Origin: Flectonema sp. DT1601
Lineage: Eukaryota > Euglenozoa > Diplonemea > Diplonemida > Diplonemidae
Assembly (NCBI GenBank): GCA_964019425.1
Contig: OZ025803.1
Span: 671,001 to 735,000, forward strand
Length of the DNA: 64,000 nucleotides
Reading direction: 5' to 3'
The translations under genes were made by a program, and so were the position numbers. The first letter of the stretch is position 1. Each line of letters starts with the position of its first letter. Under the pieces are notes generated by a model, which was not told where the DNA came from, searched no databases, and worked only from the letters and a program-made list of their open reading frames with translations. This document shows positions 1 through 10,900 of this stretch, one piece after another.

Positions 1-843
1 AAATACTTGTAAATATGAGTAGTCTTCCATTATGCCTCCTGAACTAAAATAATACAATCAACAAAAACAAACAATAAGAAATTAGCAAACTATTTTAGCA
101 TGTAAACACGAGTCCGATATCACACGATACTTGCAATTATTGAGAAGAAAACGTCACGCAGTTTCCTTTTCTTTCTTATCTTTTTTTTTTTTTTTTTTTT
201 TTTTTTCGTTGTTTTTTTAATACTCGGATTCGTTCCTTTGGAAACAATTTATTCCTCCTTCCCTTATCTCCTTCGGGTCGTTTGCGATAAACAAATTTTA
301 GTTCGTGTGACTGTAGGTATAGAATCTTTGTTCAACTTATACTGTAAACTGTTGAGGTTTAATAACTATAATCCCGACAATGCGGGAAAGGAAAAACGAA
401 GAAAAAGAATTGAACGGAAAAAAAAAAGAAAAAAACAAAAAGACTTCACCACAATTTCCTTTTTAGGGTTGTGCAAAGATTCAATTTACTGCGTGAGAGA
501 ACGTGGGGAGGGATAACGTATAATCGTTCGAGCAGACTCATTGAGAACGAACAAGGCAAGATCTCAACCACATGTATGACTCAAGTTCAAGTAACCAATA
601 AAACATTAAAAACAGTACAAAGAGAGCATCCTTTCCCTTTCTCTGGTTCTTTCTTCGATATCGCAATAACAACAACTAATATAACTTCGTAAAGACGCCT
701 AGTAGACATCAATCATAAATAGGACTTGAAACATAAAGTACAACTGATAGGTATGAATTCTTCATTCCATCCGATTTGGAGAAATTGCTCACCAAAAAGC
801 TTCCATTGGTCGTCAAGCCTCGGTCGCATCGTAGACGATGCTC
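1..843. other. intergenic, low complexity
   Basis: No supported gene. The stretch is A/T-rich with a run of about 27 T at 180-206 and an A-rich tract near 418-440. Short open frames here are compositionally biased and have no recognisable domain. It lies downstream of the Costars gene on the minus strand, so part may be its 3' UTR. Confidence 0.6.
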
Positions 844-3788
844 TCAGTCACTGTCGGTATCGATCAGCCCGCGAGACTTCTTCTTGGCGGCTTGTTGCCT
901 TGTCTGTTTGTAGGTAAAGTGGTTAAAATATAAATAATAAACTAATTCTAACAGGTAATAAAGTGAAGTAGCAAATCAAACCTTCTCAACTGTGGCTTTG
1001 AACATCGCGTCATCCGATTCTTCTTCGAAGTCGACGTTGCCTTGATTTTCAACTCGGTATTTGGTGTATGTTTGAGATTTCTTGGCTGGTGTTTGTTCCC
1101 ATTCGTCTTCTTCTGATTCAGTGTCTGATTGCATCATACGACGTGCTGCCAACTTGGAACGCATTCCTGCGGAGACTTTCCTCGGTTTGATATCTTCTTC
1201 ATCATCTGTGCTCTCCACCTTCTTAGTTTTTGAAACTTTTTTCTCCTTCTTTGGTTTCACAGGGATGTCGTCTTCATCTGTCGAACTTTGGAATGCATTT
1301 GAAATCTTCTTCTTTTTCTCTTTTACGCGGAGCCTCTCGTCTTCGTCGGTAGATTCCAACTCATCGTAGTCGATCTTCTTTTCTTCTTTCTTAGCAGCCT
1401 TTTCTTTGGTAGCCTTCTTTTCCTTCTTCACTACTTTTACCGGTTCCTCATCTTCCGATGATGAAAGTACGAATTTTTTTGATTTAGGCTTGGCCTTCTC
1501 CTTCTCTGGCTCCTTCTTAGTAGGCTTCTTGACAGGCGCTTCGTCCTCAGAAGATGAAAGTTCGAGTGTTTTTGACTTAGGTTTTGCTTTCTCCTTCTCT
1601 GGCTCCTTCTTAGTAGGCTTCTTGACAGGCGCTTCGTCTTCGGAAGATGAAAGTTCGAGTTTTTTTGATTTAGGCTTTGTAGTCTTTACTGGCTTCTTAG
1701 CAACTACCTCTTCATCACTGGATGAGTCAACAACAACCTTATTCTTGCGCTCTTCTAGAGCTTGTCTTCTTTTAAGAAGTTCCGCTTTCCTTTGATTAAG
1801 TTCTTCATCATCATCTTCGCTACTGCTTACTTCTACTTTCTTGGCTACTGCCTTTGCCTTTTTGACAGGACTCTTCCTCTTTGGGGGTGGAGCAACTTCT
1901 TCTTCACTCTCGCTTTCGGACAGATCCAATTCTTTTTGCTTCTTAAGAGCTTCGCGACGCTCCTGAAGGAGTGCCTTCTTTTCTCGGATTGCTTTATCCC
2001 AATCATCTTCTTCATCTGCCTTCTTTTCTGCTTCTTCCTCTTCTCTCTTTTTGGCTTTCTTCGCTTCTTTTCTTTCCCTTCGCTCGCGTTCCTGCTCCTC
2101 AGCTTTCTGCTCGTCCTTTACGGCGTCTTGAAGGGAGGTGAAAGTTTTAGCCTTTTCCTTTTCTTTAACCTTGTCCCTTGGAGCTGATTCCGTCGCAAGG
2201 ACATCAAGTACGGCTGCTGAAGCCTTCGCACGAGTTGGTCTCTTTGCCTTGGCCTTTTTGACGACTGGTTCTGGTTCCGGCTCTGGCTCCTCTTCTCTCG
2301 CCTTTTTCTCTTTCTTCTCTTTGATAGGAGCGGTCAGGCCGATCATCGCAACTCGTTGTTGAGGGACTTCTGCCTGTTCATCATCTGATACTTCACCGCG
2401 GTCTCGACGCTTCTGTTTCATCATTCCGACTGGCATTGGAGTTCCCATCATAGGCATCATCGGCATTTGAGCACTCTTTGATTTCTTTGGTTTCACAGGT
2501 TCATCTTCCTCTTCGACTTCCTGCACCTTCTTTTTCGTTGGTGCTGGGTCGGCGTGTTCTGCTTCCTTTTCGCGCTCGGCACGTCTAAGTGCACGTGCCT
2601 CTTTTCTCTCTTTTGAAGCCTTCTCCATTTCTAGACGCTCTTGCTCTTCGGCAGCAGCTGCAGCGGCAGCGGCCTTTGCCTTCGCCTTAATATCAGATAT
2701 CGATGATGTGGATTTCTCAACCTTCGACTCCTTCGATTTTTCTTTTGTAATTTGGCGTTCGCGCTCTTCCTTTTCTTGAGATTCACGTTTAGCACGAGCC
2801 TTGGAACGATCGTCCTCCTCCTTGTCATTGCTGCTGGAGGCGAACATTGCAGCCATCTTACCAACCGATTTTGAGGCAGCCGGACGTGCTTCCTCTTCTT
2901 TTTCTTTTTTATTTTTTGATGCTTTTGCTTCAGCTTCTTCCCTCGCAGCCAATTCCTCTCGTGCTTTCTTCTTCTTTTTCTCAGCTTCGCGTTTGCGACG
3001 GAGTTCTTGCTCGTCTGAGTCCTCAGAAGAGTCAGCTGCTTTCTCCTGAATTCGTTTCTTACGAAGGGCTTCACGGTCAGCTTTTTCCTTAGCTTCCTTT
3101 TCCTCAGCTATTATTTTGGAGGACTTCTTGGTGTCGGCTGTACCAGATTCGAAAGCAGAAGTTAATTTTGAAACGGAATTCTGTCGGGGGCGGTTTGAGG
3201 CTTCCTCGGCTCTCTCAAACTTTGATGCTATTCTGCCAACCTTTGCTTTGCTTGGTCCGCTTGTTTTCTCTTCTGGTGTAACTGCTACCTTTGCCTTTGA
3301 CACTACTTCATCAATACCAACACCCTGAGCAGAGTCGGGGTAGGCTACAATCTTCAAATCATCACAGACTCCTTTCATTAATGCAGCTCCAGCATAATGA
3401 AGGTATTTCAGTCTCTTTCCAGCTCGTAAAACAGTACCCAGGTAGGCAACATCAAATTCGTCGCTGACTTTATCATCGCTGTACAACTTCTTATAAAGTA
3501 CCTGATTTTATATAAATAATTTGTTGGTTAACTTTTTTACAAACAATGCCAGAAGAACCTTTCAAGGCAGTGATCTCTTCTGTATATTCGGGTACTTCAA
3601 TTAATTATAGCAAGTAATCCAACAGAGTTATCCCTTGAGGATAGAATGTGTTGAATCACAGAGATTTGACCAAATAGGTTTGTAAGTACAAAAGAAATAA
3701 ACCATACTTCGTGTCCACATCCTTCCTTCTCAACACCCAACCTTCGTATATTCGCAACAATCTTTTCTATATCCTTTTCGTCTGTCAT
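844..3788 (-). CDS. Costars-domain protein with long charged tail (three exons)
   Basis: Three exons fit: 3708-3788, 982-3501 and 844-903, giving about 886 residues. Joining exons 1 and 2 makes a complete N-terminal Costars domain (residues about 1-83). It aligns without gaps to human ABRACL from memory: RLG near residue 18, then VLYKKLYSDD, GTVLRAGKR and GVCDDLKIVAYP. Costars proteins are small actin-linked regulators. The rest is highly charged (Lys/Glu/Ser), likely coiled coil or disordered, with three copies of a Ser-Ser-Ser-Glu-Asp-Glu/Lys-Pro-rich repeat of about 33 residues encoded near 1440-1680. Exon 2 alone has no ATG; exon 1 supplies the start (MTDEKD). Exon 3 adds a basic tail ending GLIDTDSD. 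The sequence before the ATG ends ttaacacag, a plausible trans-splice acceptor. The function of the long tail is unknown. Confidence 0.85.
904..981 (-). other. cis-spliced intron 2 of the Costars gene
   Basis: A 78-bp intron inferred by reading frame. The donor on the minus strand is AAG|GTTTGA and the acceptor CTACAAACAG|ACAAGG. Both flanks are phase 0. Without splicing the frame stops one codon after the donor; with splicing it gains 19 residues and a natural stop. Confidence 0.6.
3502..3707 (-). other. cis-spliced intron 1 of the Costars gene
   Basis: A 206-bp GT-AG intron. The donor is GAA|GTATGG and the acceptor AAATCAG|GTACTT, both phase 0. The call rests on the uninterrupted Costars alignment obtained after joining: the domain is cut in two by the intron, and removing it restores the spacing between the RLG and SDD motifs. 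Confidence 0.8.
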
Positions 3789-3898
3789 TGTTATGAATCA
3801 GCTGTGTTAAAGAGTATAGAATTAGTTTATTATAAACATCTGATGTTAAATTAAAAAAATAAAAGGAAATATTTAGCTCTCCTATTATAATTTTTTTA

Positions 3899-4040
3899 CC
3901 ACCCAGGCGGGGTATGCTTAACGAAAGGATTGACAGATTGAGAGCTCTTCCTCAATCATCGATCCATGTGTGGTGGTACATGGCCGCTCCTGGTTACAGT
4001 AATTTGTCTGGTTGATTCTGTTTACGAACGAGGTCTCAAC
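3899..4040 (+). pseudogene. degenerate SSU (18S) rRNA fragment
   Basis: The plus strand reads GGATTGACAGATTGAGAGCT, then TGGTGGTACATGGCCG and AATTTGTCTGGTTGATTC, then ACGAACGAG. This is the order and spacing of the conserved 3' domain of eukaryotic 18S rRNA. Just upstream, CCACCCAGGCGGGG...GCTTAACG resembles the preceding conserved block, but about 35 bases of near-universal sequence between the two are missing. No rRNA continuation is recognisable after about 4040. I read it as a dispersed, decayed rRNA piece, not a working gene. It is the opposite strand to the neighbouring genes. Confidence 0.75.
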
Positions 4041-4468
4041 CCTTCAGTTGGCTCGTCGCTTAAGGTTTTAGGCGTTCTACGAAAAAAATGCAGACGCAAT
4101 AAGTACAAATAACCACTGTCGGATGACGATGGTAAATTCCGCTGCGCAGAAGCTCAACGAGCAGCTGCAATTCAATAAGGGGGGGGGTGTCAGTTACAAA
4201 AAGATGAAACAATTCTCTTGTTCTTGTTCTTGCACAGAACCAGCCTAGGAAAGCGTGCTATACTTTAGGCTAATGTAAAGTATACTAATGAATAGGGGAA
4301 AGTGGCTGCTTTGAATCAGTCTTCTCTTCTTTCTCTTGTGTTCTTTCTTCTACAGTAAAATAAAAGGGAGAGATAACTCGACAGCATAAATTTAATTAAA
4401 ATAACAGACAGATGGGTCAGTCTGTGATACACAGAGGGGAGAAAACCCGCCCTTTTTTTTTTATTGTT
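4041..4468. other. spacer between rRNA fragment and retroelement tail
   Basis: No gene seen. It contains a G-run near 4180 and A/T-rich sequence. It should be the 3' flank (target side) of the retroelement on its minus strand. Confidence 0.4.

Positions 4469-4519
<51 letters not shown>
4469..4519 (-). other. poly(A) tail at retroelement 3' end
   Basis: An essentially pure run of about 50 T on the plus strand, i.e. poly(A) on the element's sense strand, about 400 bp past the stop of the large frame. A second shorter T run, interrupted by ATTG, follows at 4452-4463. The position fits a retrotransposed poly(A) tail. Confidence 0.6.
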
Positions 4520-4524
<5 letters not shown>

Positions 4525-4918
4525 AGGTGAGAGGCAAGTATGGCAGGAGAGCAAACCCTCGGAACCAGCGATCCTTATGTTACATGAGTGTGCGCTAAAA
4601 AGATAAACTGCAACACAAGTTTTGGGCCGGTTTTCTAGGTCCTACCATATCTGTCGCCGAAGCGAAGAAAAGAAAAAGGAAAAAAAAACAATATTTGTGG
4701 TTGTGTTTGCGCTGATGGTTGCACTCCCACTTCCAGCGTGTTTTTTCTTTCTTCTTACATTTACATACAGTTTACATACAACTCTGTCTTCCTTTTCACT
4801 CTTCTTTTTTTTTTTTTTTTTCATTTTTCTTTTAACATGTTTGCTTCTTTACATTTTTTACAAGTTCACTTCTTTACATTTAATTTTTTCCGTTCATTCA
4901 CTTTCCGTTTCATGCTTC

Positions 4919-7900
4919 TCACATGGCATCGTTTTTCGATCGCGATCCCCGTGATTTCCTTTTCCTCTTCTCTTTCCCACGCCGCGATCTCTCCAACAAT
5001 CCGCAGCATTCAGCGTAGTCACACTTCACGCACATGACTACCCGCGTTCCCTTCGCGATCCGCTCTCCACACCTATCACACCATCCCTTCGTCGGGTGTT
5101 TCACCGGATTCTTGATCGCTGCTTGCGGTATCTCCTTTCCGCACCCACACATCCCTACTGGGGGGCGGTCTTCTTGTGTCGGTGGGGAGCAGATCGAGCT
5201 CGAGTCTGACGTCATCTTGTCTGAGTCATGGTCCATGGTAGGCTCCGTGGTGGTTTCAGGCACAATATTTTTCTCGTGTGTGCTTGTTACCGCCTGTGAG
5301 ACTTCCTTACCGTTCTCCTCCTTCCACTTTAACAATCTCCTCCCGACTTTTTCCTCACCTCTCACCCATCGGTAGGCCTCTTCGCTGGCTTCGGGGGGCA
5401 GGCGCTCCAGCCTCAGCGTTGATCCAAGTCGATGCGCCATTCTCTGCGAGACCTCGATGTATCGTCGGTGTGACTCTACTGAGTGCTCGAGTGAGCCGTA
5501 CGCCACTATTTCCTTCACTGCGTCTCCGTAACTTAGCAGCTGCGCCATCCCGATCCCTAACGCCTTACCCTCGCGGTTCGGCGAGCATTCCTTGAGGGGG
5601 AATCTCCACATGTGGATCACTTCACCGCCACTTACAACACACGTTCTCGTCTCCCTCTGTGTTGCTGCGTAGAACAGTTCATAGATGGGCTTTTCAGAGT
5701 GCCATTCTATGAGCTCGATCTTCGCCCTCTTCTTCGAATCTCTAAAAGCCGCTTCCGGTTCCGACTGTCCTCGCACTCCCTCCTCAGGCTCATGGATCGC
5801 ACTTGGGCGCCATCCTATTCGGGGCTCACGTCCATGGTGGGGATCTGCCGATCCTTCCTTCGGCTCCTCGACTGGTTCCGCTGGCTTCGGTTTCTGTTCT
5901 ACCTCTGTTTCGCCTGTCATCACTTGGCACACCCACTGGTAAGCTGTGTGCTTTACTTCGACAGGTAGGTCCGCCAGCCTCAACACTAGTCCTCGTGCCC
6001 TTACCACGCTACTTATCGCCCCGAATTTCTCCCACCGTTCTCTCGTCCACTGTTCCAAGGGTGCGTACGCTTGCACTTCCACGGGTCCCTCCAGGAGGCC
6101 CTTCCCTGTGACCCATTCCAGTGCCAATTCTAGTGCGGCCAGCATGGGGTCTTTTTCCTCTCCTGTGGTCTCATGCCACTTCTTCATCACTGGTCCTCCG
6201 CCACTCCGCACCAGGCACGCCCTTCCGGTTTTGCCTAAGAAAAGGTACACAGCTGGATGTGGTGGTGTTGGCTGCGTTAACCCTTTCGTGGCTCTGTGCT
6301 CTTCGACGTACTCCCGTGCTCTCCTGTCCGTGCAAAGCTTCTTCACCTTCCCACCTGGACAGCGTAGCACTTGCAGTGAGGCTTCACTCCATGTGCTGTA
6401 CGTTCCTGGACGCCGTCCACACGGGACCGCGTACCGCCGATTTCTGCGTGGGCCTTTTACTGGCTTGTCTGCTGTCTTATACTCCGGGTCAGTGCTTCTC
6501 AGGAAAGCCTCCGCCTCCTCTCCATTATTGAAGCCCTGATAAACAGCGCAAGAGAGTCCCTTCGTCTGTTTCTCGGCCTCTGCCCAGCTATTCACGATGG
6601 TAGTGCGTCCCCTTCCCTTCGAGATAGCATAGAGCTTGAACTTGCTCTCCATTCGCGTCGCCGGTTGACTCCTCTGGCCTTTCGTTGTGTGTGCTCGTAT
6701 TGTGACACGCGTGGCGTTCTTCTTCTCGCACCGACCTAGTGTCTTCACCGTCCTTAGCAGGTTCGGTGGGTTTTGGGTCCGTGTTGATTGTGGTACTTCA
6801 CACTGTGTCCGTGACTTTTGCGTTCCAGGCCGTATGAGCATTTCACTGTTCACTTGCCTATAATCCCTTCCTTCCATTCCGTGCTGCTCTGGGGGCGTTA
6901 CCCTGACCACCTGTGGAGCTAGTCGTGGCATCATCGGAACTTCATTTGCGCAGAACATCTCCTTTGTAGCTTGTCTTCGCAGGAATAGCACGTAAGGGAC
7001 AGACGACAGCACCTCTCGCCAGCTTGTTGCTCGCTCCACCTCATCGTCCTGGTACCTCCAGCCGCCCGGTGATAGGGTGAAAGACGTGTAGTGACCCGAT
7101 CCCAGACACCCCTGATGGACCACCACAGCGGACACCCTATAGTCGGCCTGTATCTTGCTGTTCCGCATCGACACTTGTTCTCCCAGCGCCATTTTCGTGG
7201 CATTCTCGTTCACAATGCATACGATCATCGTTTCCGGCGCCTCCATCAAGATCCTGCGCTCCTGCAAAGACCCCGTACCGCACAGTCCGCACACGTAGTC
7301 CTGTGGTATCGTCGTCGACTCCAGTGCCGACTGTAGGTCCCATCCCCGCAGTATCAGGCCGCAGTCCAGCTCGATTGATTGGCTCCCTCCGCCACAGCAT
7401 ATGCACGTGCGTTCTACTGCCACCATGCATGTGAAAGCGTTTGCTAAGAGGTCGCCTGGTCTTGCTCTTTCCTGCAGGTCCGACACTATGTGTAGTAGGG
7501 CTCCGTGGGCGTCCTGTTGTCCTCTTCCCATCCATTCTCTTGTGATCCTCGTTATCTCTCCTTGCGACCCACCTCCCTGCACCAGTGCTAGTGCGCACAC
7601 TGTGCACCTCGTCCCGCATACGTGAGGGGTGTTCCGTGCCCGCTGGAAATCCACATGCGACCCCTTCAGTAGTGCCTGCAAGGTGGCGTTCAGGTAACAC
7701 GAGTCTCCGAGGTTCGTCAGGCCCTCCATCCAGGTGGTCCGCGTCTGGATATTCGTCCCACCCCCTTGGCTCTGCGGTTCGGTGACGTCCGGGCCTCTGC
7801 TACCAAGACACGGGGCCGCTGGCGCTACCCGCGTGCAGAAAAGGTTTGATTCCGGTTCACAGTCCTCCATGAGTATATCACCCCCTTCATCCATTCCATA

Positions 7901-10900
7901 CGCTAGCGGCTCGCTCGTTTCGGCAATCTCCCCTGTAACTTCCTCCATTAGTTCCTGGGAGTTCGCCCCTTCCTGGCTCTCATAGTTCTCCATCTGTACA
8001 TCAGCTTCTCCGTCTGTTCCACGCGCTGTCGGTTCGTCATATCCCTCGCGGTCTTCCTCCCGAGCGTTTGCTTCCTGTGGTACCAGTGGCTCCCTCTTTT
8101 GTTGGGCCTCCTCTGGGTCTTGCTCTCCTTCCCACGGTGCTGTCTCCCACGTGGTCGGTCCTGTTGCGTAAAAGCCCAGTTTTAGACCTTGCTCCCTAGA
8201 CGTCTTAGGTTCTGTCGGCTCCCTTCTGCTCTTCTGTGGGGCTGCTCCTTCTGAAACCAATCCATTCGCTTGCGTCTGTGCGCCCTCTGTCGGTTTCACA
8301 AGTGCATGCGGTTCTCCCTGCTCGGGATCACGCAACGGCTGCGTAGGCGTCCGCACGTCCTGGCTTGGTGTTGAAATAGACACCGGTGGTGAAAGGTTCC
8401 TCGCCGGCAGGTTCGACTCTTCTTTTACCGCAGGCGGCGCCTCCGGTTCTTTCGACCGCTCGGCTACTTTCACCGGGACCTGTAGCAAATCCTGTCCTGT
8501 TTCTTGTAGTTTTAATACGGACTGCTGGGGAGCCGGCGGTGTCTGTCGTCTATCCTGGTCCTCCGGTTGCTTTGACAGCGTCAATGGCACCGCACTCAGT
8601 CCCTGTGGCATCCGCTCGACATTTTCGTGGGGTTTCACAGGCGGCGGTTCCGATAGCGACAGGGATGTGTCCGAGTAATTCCCTCCTGCGTGCGATCCTA
8701 TCCCCGCCGACGGTTCGGTGACGTCTTTCGTCTGGTCGCTCCCGTCCATTCGCATTGGTTCCGTTGTTGAGCCTTCTGCCCGCTCTGGACTCCGCGCCTC
8801 AGACTTGAGCAGCTGGGGCGGCGGCGGCGCCTGTTGCCCACCGTCCCCTTCGGAGCGGTTAGTTTGTACTGGTGGCGCTTCCTTCGTCTCCTGCGTCAGC
8901 TTCGCAATGTCTCCGTTTGATGCTGGCTCCAAAGTCTCGACATTTCCGTGGGGTTTCACAGGCGGCGGTTCCGATAGCGACAGGGATGTGTCCGAGTAAT
9001 TCCCTCCTGCGTGCAATCCTATCCCCGCCGACGGTTCGGTGACGTCTTTAGTCTGGTCGCTCCCGTCCATTCGCATTGGTTCCGTTGTTGAGCCTTCTGC
9101 CCGCTCTGGACTCCGCGCCTCAGACTTGAGCAGCTGGGGCGGCGGCAGCGCCTGCTGCCCACCGTCCCCTTTGGAGCGGTTAGTTTGTACTGGTGGCTCT
9201 TCCTTCGTCTCTTGCGTCAGTTTCGCAATGTCTCCGTTTGATGCTGGCTCCAAAGGTTTCGGCTCCGACGGGGATGGTGGTTGCTCTGCCCTCGGCTTTT
9301 CCACATGCAGAACTGGCTCTTCCCTCCTTTCTACCACCGCCTCCTTCGCTACTTGTGTTTTTTGGTCAAAGTACCACCGCCTCGCTCGTCCCGATTTATC
9401 GTCCATTGGGCGTGGCTTCAGTGCTCGGCTTGTCCGCATGCGGTGGTCTATGGAGAGGAGCTTCTCACTTAACAGACCCTCCGTTCCTTCGATTCTCGTA
9501 TACACCCAATAAAGCGGCCCCGTGCCTGGTCCTTCTTTGCTCCGCACCCGTTCGTCGCTCACACATGCCCATCGGTTCCTCGGCGTTCTTACCATTGTCA
9601 TTGCATGTCTCCCATTGCCACATACACTCCCCGTTAAAACATAACTGCGTGGCCCGCTTTCAGTCTCTACCTGAAAGGCGGCCCTCGTCGTCTGTTCCAC
9701 TCTCTCCTTCGCGAACAGGATCGGCGGCATCTCGGCGAATCTCCACTGCACAGTGCAGTCTCTGTTTGGCGATCTACACCTCTCGCAGATCGTTGGACTC
9801 TTCGTCTCTTCTTCGAGCGGCCCTCCTAAGAGGATGATCTTTGCTGTCTCCGGCTTGGTCTTTGGGTCCAAGACCATGAAACTCAGCTGCACCTCCTGCC
9901 TCACAAACCCACATACACACCTGTGTGTCGCTTTCAATCTGGATTCGAACAGGCTCCTCAGAGTCCCCCCCCACACCGCGCACTCCCTCAGTGCCAGGTT
10001 ATTTAGGATCTGTTTAAGGAAAGCCAATGGCGAACCTCCTGCCAAAGAATACCTTGTTATCTCCTTCCTGACCGTGTCCGCCGTGAAGTCCTGGATCGTG
10101 ACTCGTGTCTCCTCCATTAACCCGTCCAGTCTTGGGTGGTCTTCTTTAGACATCTTCCACAGTACACAGGCGAGACATCCCCCTACGCACGTTTTATCCG
10201 CCGTTTCTTTCTCTCTCATCAACCCTATTAGTGGTGTGGCCCATATTAGGCTGCAAACTGTTGCTGCGGCGTAGCACGTCCCTCTCGTGTTCTCAAATCC
10301 CCTCACATCCGATGTGGCCCACTTGTCATCTTGTTTTCCCGACGCCTCGTAGGACAATAACGGCCGCTTCGTGATGTCTAGGTCCGCCATATCTCGCTCT
10401 AGCTGGGCCATCACATCTCTGCCATGTCCTTTGAACCTTGGAACACTTCCTGGCTTGCCTTCCGAAACTACCAGCTTCACCACCGGGGCGCCCGGCAACC
10501 GTCCTGTCTCTTTCGTCGTGGGTCCCGGTTCCTCAGCTCGTGAAGGCTCCGTGATTGCGTTCCCTCGGTCCGGAGTTGGTCCCTCCGCCGGCGTCCTCCC
10601 TCCGACTCCAGATTCCTCAGTTGACGGTTCCTCCGTTCGTGCCTCCCCCGGCTCCCCTGCCCCTCCGTGAGTCTGCTCCAGTTCCTTCGGCTCCTGCAGG
10701 GTGGACCTCGTCCCGCTTTCCGGGGCTTGCACCTCCCTCTGGTTGCCTGCCTTCTGTGTGCTATCTCTTGCAGCTTGGCCAATCTCCGGCGCAGCGTCCG
10801 GTCTGGTAGTCCTTCCCACACTCCGGTCGGCCTCCGACAGTAACCGCCCCGATTCGTCTGGCCCCTCCCCGATGCTCCCCATCTTGTCGACCAGGTCTTG

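Noticed and set aside
1082-2362. Ser/Phe-rich plus-strand frames
   Set aside because: They are complements of the Lys/Glu/Ser-rich Costars tail.
3597-3788. Separate 63-residue gene
   Set aside because: Its first 27 codons complete the Costars domain when spliced to 3501; the remainder reads through intron 1.
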